From the NCBI GenBank assembly GCA_046728935.1, contig JBKPFS010000091.1:1-7792 (forward strand): DNA of 7,792 bases, given 5' to 3'. Under the pieces are notes generated by a model. The model made no database searches and had not been told where the DNA came from. It was given only the letters and a program-made list of their open reading frames with translations. Shown here piece by piece: positions 1 to 4,972 of this stretch (positions within the stretch are counted from its first letter, which is position 1; every line of letters starts with the position of its first letter). This DNA is from DATAFO01 sp046728935 (GTDB lineage: Bacteria; Actinomycetota; Thermoleophilia; Solirubrobacterales; 70-9). The translations under genes were made by a program, and so were the position numbers.

Positions 1-293
1 GGCTTCGGGAGCTTCGCGCCGACGGAGGGGCCGTCGCCAACCGCTGGCTGATGCAGTTTCAGGCCGACGTCCTGGGTGCGCCCGTGATCGTGCCCGAGAT
101 CGTCGAGACCACCGCGCTCGGCGCCGCCTACCTCGCTGGCATCGGGTCGGGGTTCTGGGGCGCCGAGGAGGTGGCGGGAATGTGGCGCCAGGCCGCGCGG
201 TACGAGCCCGAGATGAGCGCCTCGGAGCGCGAGACAATGCTCGGCCGCTGGGCCGAGGCGGTCGAGCGAGCGAAGGGCTGGGCGGGCGAGTAA
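1..293 (+). CDS. glpK: Glycerol kinase, C-terminal end (5' part outside window)
   Basis: This is the last 96 codons of an FGGY-family glycerol kinase, which phosphorylates glycerol with ATP to sn-glycerol-3-phosphate in the cytoplasm. The frame is already open at base 3 (LRELRADGGAVANRWLMQFQ) and ends with TAA at 291-293. Diagnostic glycerol kinase segments are visible: DGGAVANRWLMQFQADVLG, then the ETTALGAAYLAG block that contributes to the nucleotide-binding C-terminal lobe, then GFW. The tail (WRQAARYEPEMS...RWAEAVERAKGW) matches the usual C-terminal helix of the family. Full-length enzymes are about 500 residues, so roughly four fifths lie upstream. The ATG at 51 is an internal methionine, not a start. 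The acyltransferase gene follows after 27 bases on the same strand, consistent with a shared transcript linking glycerol uptake to phospholipid synthesis. The choice of GlpK over other FGGY sugar kinases rests on these specific motifs. Confidence 0.95.
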   Translation, partial: LRELRADGGAVANRWLMQFQADVLGAPVIVPEIVETTALGAAYLAGIGSGFWGAEEVAGMWRQAARYEPEMSASERETMLGRWAEAVERAKGWAGE

Positions 294-320
294 CCGCCAA
301 GTCGCCGGGGGGTAGGAGGG

Positions 321-1139
321 ATGGAGCCGGCGATCGCCGGCTTGTTCGTCATGGCTGAGATCAAGCCCCAGGTCTACAGGGACCCGCGCCCGGCCGAGGA
401 GTTCGCTCAGTACCACGAGTGGGCGCGCACCCACAAGCCCGGGTGGACGTACGAGCTGGCGCGGATGGTGATGACCCCGGTCGCGATCGCTCCCTACCGC
501 TGCCGCGCAATCGGGACCGAGAACGTCCCCGCGGACGGGCCGGTGATCCTCGCCCCGAACCACTTCTCGAACATGGATCACTTCTTCGCCGGCGTCTACC
601 TGCGGCGGAAGATCCAGTTCCTCGCGAAGTCACAGCTGTTCGGCAAGAGCCGGATCCTCACCTACATCTTCCGCGTCGGAGGCGCATTCCCGGTGCGCCG
701 CGGCCACCACGACGAGGAGGCGTTCATCACCGCCCGCTCGATCTTCGAGCGGGGCGGGTGCGTGTTGATCTACGCGGAGGGCGGGCGGTCGCGGACCGGC
801 GGGCTCGGCCAGCCGCGGCCGGGGGTGGGCCGGATGGCGCTCGAGTTCGGCGTCCCCGTCGTGCCGGTGGCGATCCACGGCTCGCTCGGGGTGCGCAAGT
901 GGCGAAGGCTGCGCTTCCCCAAGGTCACGGTCCAGTACGGCGAGCCGCTCAGCTTCGAGGTCGTCCCCAATCCGAGCCGCGAGCAGCAGCTCGCCGCCGC
1001 CGAGCGCATCTTCGAGCCCGTCCACCAGATGTACGAGGCGCTCGACCGCGAGGGCCGGCGCGGCGTGATCAAGGCGCTCCGCGAGGGGGCCGCAGACGCC
1101 GTCGCCGGGGCGTCGCACCCGCACACCCAGCCCCGCTGA
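321..1139 (+). CDS. 1-acyl-sn-glycerol-3-phosphate acyltransferase-like protein (PlsC family)
   Basis: A 272-residue acyltransferase of the PlsC/LPLAT family. The expected role is transfer of a fatty acyl group from acyl-CoA or acyl-ACP to lysophosphatidic acid or a related acceptor at the inner face of the membrane. The four family blocks are in order: NHFSNMD (residues 80-86), the HX4D catalytic pair H81/D86; GAFPVRRG (121-128); YAEGGRSRTG (151-160), the acceptor-binding EGxR block with Gly where Thr is usual; and GVPVVPVAIHG (177-187), the block IV motif. No strong transmembrane segment is evident; a weakly hydrophobic stretch precedes the motifs at about 44-58. The start is uncertain. The ATG at 321 abuts a perfect AGGAGGG (314-320) with no spacer, which is abnormal. 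The in-frame ATG at 351 (MAEIKPQ) gives a more natural N-terminus but lacks a close ribosome binding site. It may be co-transcribed with glpK. The acceptor cannot be read from sequence. Confidence 0.92.
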   Translation: MEPAIAGLFVMAEIKPQVYRDPRPAEEFAQYHEWARTHKPGWTYELARMVMTPVAIAPYRCRAIGTENVPADGPVILAPNHFSNMDHFFAGVYLRRKIQFLAKSQLFGKSRILTYIFRVGGAFPVRRGHHDEEAFITARSIFERGGCVLIYAEGGRSRTGGLGQPRPGVGRMALEFGVPVVPVAIHGSLGVRKWRRLRFPKVTVQYGEPLSFEVVPNPSREQQLAAAERIFEPVHQMYEALDREGRRGVIKALREGAADAVAGASHPHTQPR

Positions 1140-1140
1140 G

Positions 1141-1162
1141 CGGCGCCCGTCGCTGCCGCGCC
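1141..1162. terminator. Possible bidirectional hairpin between convergent genes
   Basis: The 23-base gap between the acyltransferase stop and the hydrolase stop contains GGCGC (1142-1146) and GCGCC (1158-1162), able to form a short stem. There is no T-run on either strand, so this is only a weak candidate for transcription stopping between two convergent genes. Confidence 0.25.
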
Positions 1163-2071
1163 TTACTCGTAGCGCTCGTCGAGCGTCGGCCAGTACTCGG
1201 GATCGTGACCGGGGGTGATGACCGCTTGGGGGAACTGGCGGTGGAAGAGCCGGAGCTCCTGGAGCGAGCGCCGGTAGGTGTGGGGGTCCTCGGGGCGGGG
1301 CGGCTCGGGGGCGTCGTCGAGCTGGCGGTGGGTGTAGATCGCGTCGCCAGCGATCACGAAGTCGCGGTCGCGCAGGCGGCAAATCACGCCCTGGTGGCCG
1401 GGCGTGTGCCCGGGCAGGGAGACGAGCCGGACGCTGCCGTCGCCGAAGAGGTCGAACGTGCGCCCGAAGGTGGAGTAGGAGTCGACGTTCGTGTCGTAGG
1501 CGAGGGTGCGGTAGTCGAAGGCATAGTCGTAGTGCGACGGGCGGTAGCCGTGCAGCAGCGGGCGGCTGACCGTGGTTGCGAAGCGCCACTCGGCCTCGGT
1601 GAGGATGAAGATGGAGCCCGGGAACTCCGCCATCCCGGAGGCGTGGTCCATGTGCAGGTGGGTCATGACCACGAGTCGCAGCGTGCTGTGGTCGATCCCG
1701 CGGCGGCGAAGCTGGGCCGGGAGGTCATCGCCCGGCGGGAGCTTGGGTTTCGAGAACGCCACCGGGATGCGCCCGAAGTTGGCCGCGGGCTTGGCCGAGA
1801 TCGAGGGGTGGAGGCCTGTGTCGACGACGAACGGGCCCGCGGAGGGGTGGTGGATCACGAACGCTGGGCATGGGACCTTCCACCAGCGCGAGCGGGGCAC
1901 GCCGATCCCCAACACGCCCAGCTGCGCCAGCGGCCCCCCGCTGCTCTCGAAGTTGCCCGGTGGAAAGAGCACCTCGCCAACCGTCAGCGGCTCGACCGAG
2001 ACGGTGGTGCCCTCACCGCCGCCGCCGGAGAGCGGGCCAGTGAGCGGTTTCGGCTCCGCGTGGACCTTCAT
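1163..2071 (-). CDS. Metallo-beta-lactamase-fold hydrolase, N-acyl homoserine lactonase-like
   Basis: A 302-residue MBL-fold metal-dependent hydrolase. The complete dinuclear metal site is visible: THLHMDH at 137-143 (H138, H140, D142, H143), H222 in LPGHTPGHQG, D243 in AGDA and H289 in TPGHD. The spacing and the PGHTPGH and GDA blocks resemble the AttM/AiiB/AiiA lactonase branch, which opens the lactone ring of N-acyl homoserine lactones. Related actinobacterial proteins of unproven substrate have the same motifs, so quorum quenching is a possibility and not a conclusion. No signal peptide is seen. The first 30 residues are Gly/Pro-rich and lie before the fold; no in-frame GTG or ATG was found nearby to replace the ATG at 2071, which has no obvious Shine-Dalgarno. 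It is transcribed divergently from the PECR-like reductase across 45 bases and converges on the acyltransferase. Confidence 0.92.
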   Translation of the reverse strand: MKVHAEPKPLTGPLSGGGGEGTTVSVEPLTVGEVLFPPGNFESSGGPLAQLGVLGIGVPRSRWWKVPCPAFVIHHPSAGPFVVDTGLHPSISAKPAANFGRIPVAFSKPKLPPGDDLPAQLRRRGIDHSTLRLVVMTHLHMDHASGMAEFPGSIFILTEAEWRFATTVSRPLLHGYRPSHYDYAFDYRTLAYDTNVDSYSTFGRTFDLFGDGSVRLVSLPGHTPGHQGVICRLRDRDFVIAGDAIYTHRQLDDAPEPPRPEDPHTYRRSLQELRLFHRQFPQAVITPGHDPEYWPTLDERYE

Positions 2072-2116
2072 GGGCCGCAGCAGCGTAGCCGCGGCCCCCG
2101 GATAGAGTCCGACGGA
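2072..2116. promoter_or_regulatory. Divergent promoter gap with inverted repeat
   Basis: This 45-base gap separates the start codons of two divergent genes, so both promoters or 5' leaders must overlap here or extend into coding sequence. It contains a perfect 7-base inverted repeat, GGGCCGC (2072-2078) and GCGGCCC (2091-2097), with 12 bases between. The repeat abuts the hydrolase start codon. No convincing -35/-10 pair is visible. The repeat could be an operator or a hairpin in the hydrolase leader; in sequence this rich in GC it could also be chance. Confidence 0.35.
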
Positions 2117-2971
2117 ATGTCCGAGCGCAAGTCACGAATCTTCGCCCCGGACCTGCTCGACGGGAAGGTGTGCGTGGTCTCGGGCGCGGGCACGGGCCTC
2201 GGCAAGGCGACTGCGCTCGAGCTTGCGCGCCTCGGCGCGACCGTGATCGGCTGCGGGCGTCGCCCGGAGCCGCTGGAGTCACTGGTGGGGGAGGTCTCCG
2301 AGCTGGGCGGGATCGCCGAGAGCGCTGCGATGGACATCCGAGACGAGGAGGCGGTCGCGAAGCTCTTCGACGGCGTGCTCGAGCGCCACGGTCGTCTCGA
2401 CGTCCTCGTCAACAACGCCGGCGGCCAGTTCCTCAGCCCGGCGGAGGCGATCTCGTCGAAGGGCTTTCGTACCGTGATCGAGCTGAACGTCGTTGGCACC
2501 TGGCTGATGACGCACGCTGCGGCGACGAAGGCGCTCATTCCCCAGGGCGAGGGCAAGGTGGTGAGCGTCACCCTCTCCCCACACAATGGGATGCCGGGCA
2601 TGGTGCACTCGGGCGCTGCGCGCGCGGCGGTCGAGAACATGACGCGGACGCTCTCGATCGAGTGGTCGCGCTTCAACGTCAAGCTCTGCGCGGTCGCCGC
2701 GGGGCAGTTCGACACCGAGGTGCTGAGGACCAAGTATCCGAAGCCGGTGGCGGAGAACGTCCACCGGACCGTTCCGCTCGGCCGGCTCGGGACCCCCGAG
2801 GAGATGGCCTGGCTTGTCGCCTACCTCGCCTCGCCGGCCGGCGACTTCTTCTCGGGCGCGGTGCTGACCATCGATGGCGCTCGCGACAACTGGTTCGGCG
2901 CCTGGCCGCCGGCGGGCGCGGCGGACGAGGCGGGCGAGCCGCTGGCCGAGGAGCGGCGCCCGGCGAGCTGA
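2117..2971 (+). CDS. Short-chain reductase of the trans-2-enoyl-CoA reductase (PECR-like) type
   Basis: A 284-residue SDR-family oxidoreductase. The Rossmann motif is GAGTGLG (23-29), with an arginine pair after strand beta-2 (R48, R49) that suggests NADP(H). NNAG is at 99-102. The run GGQFLSPAEAISSKG (102-116), the segment HSGAARA (164-170) and SIEW (180-183) match, from memory, human peroxisomal trans-2-enoyl-CoA reductase, which reduces trans-2-enoyl-CoA to acyl-CoA with NADPH. The usual YxxxK is absent: Ser165 stands at the Tyr position and Arg169 at the Lys position, as in PECR itself. Citronellol dehydrogenase-like (AtuG) relatives are an alternative. No signal or membrane segment is seen, so it is probably cytoplasmic. 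The start is the ATG at 2117; a longer upstream reading of the same frame is a GC artefact crossing two other genes. The C-terminal 25 residues (Ala/Gly/Glu-rich) extend past the fold. A palindromic repeat follows 15 bases after the stop. Confidence 0.9.
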   Translation: MSERKSRIFAPDLLDGKVCVVSGAGTGLGKATALELARLGATVIGCGRRPEPLESLVGEVSELGGIAESAAMDIRDEEAVAKLFDGVLERHGRLDVLVNNAGGQFLSPAEAISSKGFRTVIELNVVGTWLMTHAAATKALIPQGEGKVVSVTLSPHNGMPGMVHSGAARAAVENMTRTLSIEWSRFNVKLCAVAAGQFDTEVLRTKYPKPVAENVHRTVPLGRLGTPEEMAWLVAYLASPAGDFFSGAVLTIDGARDNWFGAWPPAGAADEAGEPLAEERRPAS

Positions 2972-2986
2972 GCCTCAGCCTGTCGC

Positions 2987-3030
2987 CGCGCCCACGCGCC
3001 TCGAGGCGCGCCCACGCGCCTCGAGGCGCG
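2987..3030. repeat. Two tandem 20-base units, each with a perfect 16-base palindrome
   Basis: The unit CCCACGCGCCTCGAGGCGCG occurs at 2991-3010 and again, identically, at 3011-3030; identity extends four bases further left to 2987. Within each unit CGCGCCTCGAGGCGCG (2995-3010 and 3015-3030) is its own reverse complement and can form a stem or act as a double protein-binding site. It begins 15 bases after the PECR-like stop. It may help end that transcript, although no T-run follows. Confidence 0.85.
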
Positions 3031-3044
3031 GAGAGGCCGCGCAA

Positions 3045-3105
3045 GGGGGGCGAATTCCGCGTCTGGCGCCTTATGCACCTACGTGGGCGAAAAAAGCGCC
3101 AGGTC
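3045..3105 (+). repeat. Left copy of a hairpin-forming direct repeat (cassette end A)
   Basis: This is one of two similar copies in the same orientation, the other at 3971-4033. They share a G-run, AATTC, then 24 identical bases starting at 3064 here (includes TTATGCACCTACGTGGG), then a similar AGCGCCAG-(G/A)-TCC end. Bases 3064-3101 fold as two 17-base arms around an ACGT loop, with about 13 of 17 positions pairing (one a T-G pair). The GTG start of the downstream wHTH frame (3083) lies at the loop, so this copy overlaps the first codons of the gene. It could also work as a terminator for the upstream reductase. Confidence 0.8.
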
Positions 3106-3280
3106 CGATCCGGACACCGCGATCGCGCGGATCGCCGCGCGGCAACACGGGGTGGTGTCCGTTACCCAGCTGAACAACGCCGGCACGTTCCGCAGCGGCA
3201 TAGCTCGCCGCGTGAAGGCGGGTCGGCTCCACCGCATCTACCGCGCCGTCTACGCAGTGGGCCACCGAGGGCTGAGCTAG
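3083..3280 (+). CDS. AbiEi-type winged-helix domain, N-terminal fragment ended by an amber codon
   Basis: A 65-residue frame starting at GTG 3083. Residues 10-60 (DTAIARIAARQHGVVSVTQL, then GIARRVKAGRLHRIYRAVYAVGH) match the AbiEi-type antitoxin/transcriptional-regulator winged-helix domain found at the N-terminus of many actinobacterial DUF559 proteins. The frame stops at TAG (3278-3280) exactly where such proteins continue as LS-x-EGRWMAAVLA, and that continuation is present in the same frame from 3281. This is therefore most likely the front of one 280-codon gene with a nonsense mutation at codon 66. If translated alone it would be a free DNA-binding domain. No Shine-Dalgarno precedes the GTG, which sits within the left hairpin repeat, so the start is uncertain. 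DNA binding is inferred from the family only. Confidence 0.72.
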   Translation: MGEKSARSDPDTAIARIAARQHGVVSVTQLNNAGTFRSGIARRVKAGRLHRIYRAVYAVGHRGLS

Positions 3281-3292
3281 GAAGGCAGGTGG

Positions 3293-3925
3293 ATGGCCGC
3301 CGTGCTCGCCTGCGGCCCCGGAGCGGTGCTGAGCCATCGCAGCGCCGCGGAGCTCTGGGGGATACTGAAGCCGCGGCCCGGCCCGATCGACGTCACGATC
3401 CCCGGCTACGCGGGCAGGAAGCGGCGCGCCGGAATCCGCCTGCACCGCTCGGCGACCCTCCTACCCAGGTGCACCACGCTTCGCGCCGCCATTCCCGTCA
3501 CCACGCCCGGGCGCACGCTGGATGACCTCCCCCGAGTCGCACCCGTCGATGTGGTCCTGCGGGCGAGGCGCGAAGCCGAGTTTTGCCGGCTTCCCCTCGG
3601 CGAGCCCGCTGGCGAGGAGCGCGGCGGCACGGAGCTGGAGCACCGCTTCCTTCGCTTGTGCCGGCGCCACCGCCTTCCTGTCCCAGAGGCCAATGTTCGG
3701 ATCGGCCCGTATGAGGTGGACTTTCTGTGGCGTGACGGACGGCTCATCGTCGAGGTCGACGGCTGGGAGGGCCACGGGACCCGCACCGCCTTCGAGGAAG
3801 ACCGGGCTCGGGACGCGCATCTCGCCACGCTCGGCTACGCGATGCTTCGCTTCACGTGGCGCCAAGTCGTCGACGAGCCGAAGGCGGTCGCGGCGACCGT
3901 GCGCGCCCTGCTGGCCGCCAGGTGA
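3293..3925 (+). CDS. DUF559 / Vsr-like PD-(D/E)XK nuclease, C-terminal part of the interrupted gene
   Basis: A 210-residue frame, in the same phase as the wHTH fragment and separated from it only by TAG plus four codons. The first part (MAAVLACGPGAVLSHRSAAELWGI) is the linker region that follows the AbiEi-type domain in full-length relatives. The nuclease module is at about 115-210: an acidic TELEHRFLRL helix, YEVDFLWRDG with the metal-ligand Asp, IVEVDGWEGH giving the E-x-D/K-like pair, then AFEEDRARDAHLATLGYAMLRFTWRQV, the standard DUF559 ending. All expected acidic residues are present, so the nuclease part has not visibly decayed. The ATG at 3293 is an internal Met in the intact protein (GRWMAAV) and has no clear ribosome binding site, though restart there is conceivable. 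Relatives are often multi-copy in high-GC actinobacteria, and their function is unproven. It converges with the FabG-like gene. Confidence 0.85.
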   Translation: MAAVLACGPGAVLSHRSAAELWGILKPRPGPIDVTIPGYAGRKRRAGIRLHRSATLLPRCTTLRAAIPVTTPGRTLDDLPRVAPVDVVLRARREAEFCRLPLGEPAGEERGGTELEHRFLRLCRRHRLPVPEANVRIGPYEVDFLWRDGRLIVEVDGWEGHGTRTAFEEDRARDAHLATLGYAMLRFTWRQVVDEPKAVAATVRALLAAR

Positions 3926-3926
3926 C

Positions 3927-3947
3927 GCCGCCGGCGTCGACGGCGGC
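3927..3947 (+). terminator. Hairpin directly after the nuclease stop codon
   Basis: GCCGCCG (3927-3933) and CGGCGGC (3941-3947) form a perfect 7-base stem with a 7-base loop, starting two bases after the stop of the DUF559 frame. No T-run follows, so it may be a factor-independent stop of the weak actinobacterial kind or a 3' stabilising hairpin. Confidence 0.4.
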
Positions 3948-3970
3948 TCGATCGTGGACCGGCTGGGTAG

Positions 3971-4033
3971 GGGGGAAATTCGTCCACCGTGGCGCCTTAT
4001 GCACCTACGTGGGTGCAAAGAGCGCCAGATCCA
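3971..4033 (+). repeat. Right copy of the hairpin-forming direct repeat (cassette end B)
   Basis: This is the partner of the copy at 3045-3105, in the same orientation. Bases 3990-4027 form two 17-base arms around an ACGT loop, with 15 of 17 positions pairing (two of them G-T), so this copy folds better than the left one. Differences from the left copy fall mainly in the right arm (GGGTGCAAAG here against GGGCGAAAAA). It lies between two convergent genes, 11 bases from the FabG-like stop, where it could act as a bidirectional terminator. As the second end of a possible cassette it closes a unit of about 1 kb. Confidence 0.8.
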
Positions 4034-4038
4034 GCGGC

Positions 4039-4866
4039 CTAGATGTACATGCCGCCGAACTGGCCGCCGGTGACGTTCAACACCTGCCCGTGCACGTAGT
4101 TGCTCAGCTCCGAGGCCAGGAACAGGACCGGCTTCGCGGCCTCCTCCGGCTGGGCGGCACGGCCGAGGGGGATGATCATGGCCGCCATCGCCCTCGTCTG
4201 CTCGGGGATCCCGAGCCCGACCTTCTCGCCGTGCACCTCGATCTCCTCGCCCTTCTCCTTCGACTGGGTCAGGCGGGTCTCGATGAAGCCGAACGCGACC
4301 GCGTTGACGTTGATCTTGAACTGGCCCCACTCCTTGGCCAGCGTCTTGGTCAGCCCGACGACGCCGGCCTTTGCGGAGGAGTAGTTGACCTGGCCGGCGT
4401 TCCCCATCGTGCCCGAGATTGAGGTCACGTTGACGATCTTCCGAAACACCTCCCGACCCTCGCCCAGCTCCTGCTTGGCCGCCGCGCGCCAATGCGGGGC
4501 GAGCGCGCGGGCGACGCGGAAGGGGACGATCGTGTGGATGTCGAGCATGGCCTGGAACTGCTCGTCCGTCATTCGGTGAATGACCCCGTCCCAGGTGTAG
4601 CCGGCGTTGTTGACGACGATGTCCACCTCGCCGAACACGTCGACCGCCTTGCCCACCAGCTCGTCGGGAACTCCCGGCTCGGTGAGATCCCCGGCGAAGA
4701 CCGCGGTCTCACCCTCGATCTCGCCTGCCGCCTGCTCGGCGACGTCGCCGTCGATGTCGTTGATCAGAACCTTGGCGCCCTCGGCCACGAACAGCTCCGC
4801 GGTGGCCCGGCCGATGCCGCGGGCCGATCCAGTGACGATCGCGGCCTTTCCGTCAAGCAGTCCCAT
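4039..4866 (-). CDS. FabG-like short-chain dehydrogenase/reductase
   Basis: A 275-residue classical SDR, probably a 3-oxoacyl-ACP/3-hydroxyacyl-CoA-type dehydrogenase. It has TGSARGIG (12-19) for the cofactor, D37 after strand beta-2 (INDID), which usually means NAD(H), NNAG (86-89), catalytic S149 (NVTSISG), Y162 and K166 (NYSSAKAG), and the C-terminal GQVLNVTGGQFGG. The position normally held by the tetrad Asn after alpha-4 is His here (LDIHTIVPF, H111). There is a longer than usual stretch around residues 127-142 (WRAAAKQELGEGREVF) and a charged lid at 198-218. The start is the ATG at 4866; GGGAG lies 12 bases upstream, and MGLLDGKAAIVTG is a typical SDR beginning. It has its own leader with a palindrome at 4891-4908. 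It may take part in acyl-CoA oxidation with the nearby dehydrogenase, but its substrate cannot be read from the sequence. Confidence 0.93.
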   Translation of the reverse strand: MGLLDGKAAIVTGSARGIGRATAELFVAEGAKVLINDIDGDVAEQAAGEIEGETAVFAGDLTEPGVPDELVGKAVDVFGEVDIVVNNAGYTWDGVIHRMTDEQFQAMLDIHTIVPFRVARALAPHWRAAAKQELGEGREVFRKIVNVTSISGTMGNAGQVNYSSAKAGVVGLTKTLAKEWGQFKINVNAVAFGFIETRLTQSKEKGEEIEVHGEKVGLGIPEQTRAMAAMIIPLGRAAQPEEAAKPVLFLASELSNYVHGQVLNVTGGQFGGMYI

Positions 4867-4890
4867 GTGCAGATTCCACTCCCGTCTCGA

Positions 4891-4908
4891 TTACGTCAGT
4901 TGATGTAA
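4891..4908. promoter_or_regulatory. Imperfect 18-base palindrome, candidate operator of the FabG-like gene
   Basis: TTACGTCA-GT-TGATGTAA is two 8-base half sites with seven of eight matching, centred about 34 bases upstream of the FabG-like start codon. It is AT-rich against a background near 70% GC. The size and symmetry fit a TetR/FadR-type dimer, which often controls fatty-acid genes in actinobacteria. No regulator gene is in the window, and I see no clear -35/-10 pair. Confidence 0.5.
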
Positions 4909-4929
4909 GGGTGCGGCACTCTATGTGCT

Positions 4930-4941
4930 CGCCGCGCGGCG
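4930..4941. terminator. Short GC palindrome after the secreted-protein gene
   Basis: CGCCGCGCGGCG is a perfect 12-base palindrome, 31 bases beyond the minus-strand stop of the secreted CxxC protein. It may be a weak hairpin terminator for that gene. There is no T-run, and GC-only palindromes of this size are common in such sequence. Confidence 0.25.
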
Positions 4942-4972
4942 GCGCGTGACCGGGCGCGGGCGAGGCGGATTG

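Noticed and set aside
630..1589. A 319-codon minus-strand frame opposite the acyltransferase
   Set aside because: It has no recognisable motif and an Arg/Pro/Ala composition, and the plus-strand PlsC gene and minus-strand hydrolase account for the region.
419..2971. An 850-codon open frame running through the acyltransferase, hydrolase and PECR-like genes on the plus strand
   Set aside because: Only its last 284 codons resemble a protein. The rest is Arg/Ala/Gly-rich shadow of better supported genes in other frames, typical of sequence this rich in GC.
2987..3030. CRISPR-like repeats
   Set aside because: There are only two directly abutting 20-base units, with no spacers and no cas genes.
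3073..3105. Short peptide MHLRG-x-K-x-RQ encoded by both repeat copies
   Set aside because: It is conserved only because the DNA repeat is, it has no ribosome binding site, and the hairpin structure explains the conservation better.
3034..4039. AGGCCGC (3034-3040) and its reverse complement within AGCGGCCT (4032-4039) as terminal inverted repeats of the cassette
   Set aside because: Seven GC-rich matching bases are expected often by chance here; the direct hairpin repeats are the stronger boundary signal.
3461..4492. A 343-codon minus-strand frame spanning the nuclease and FabG-like genes
   Set aside because: It is a shadow frame: no domain is seen, and it crosses two genes with intact catalytic motifs.
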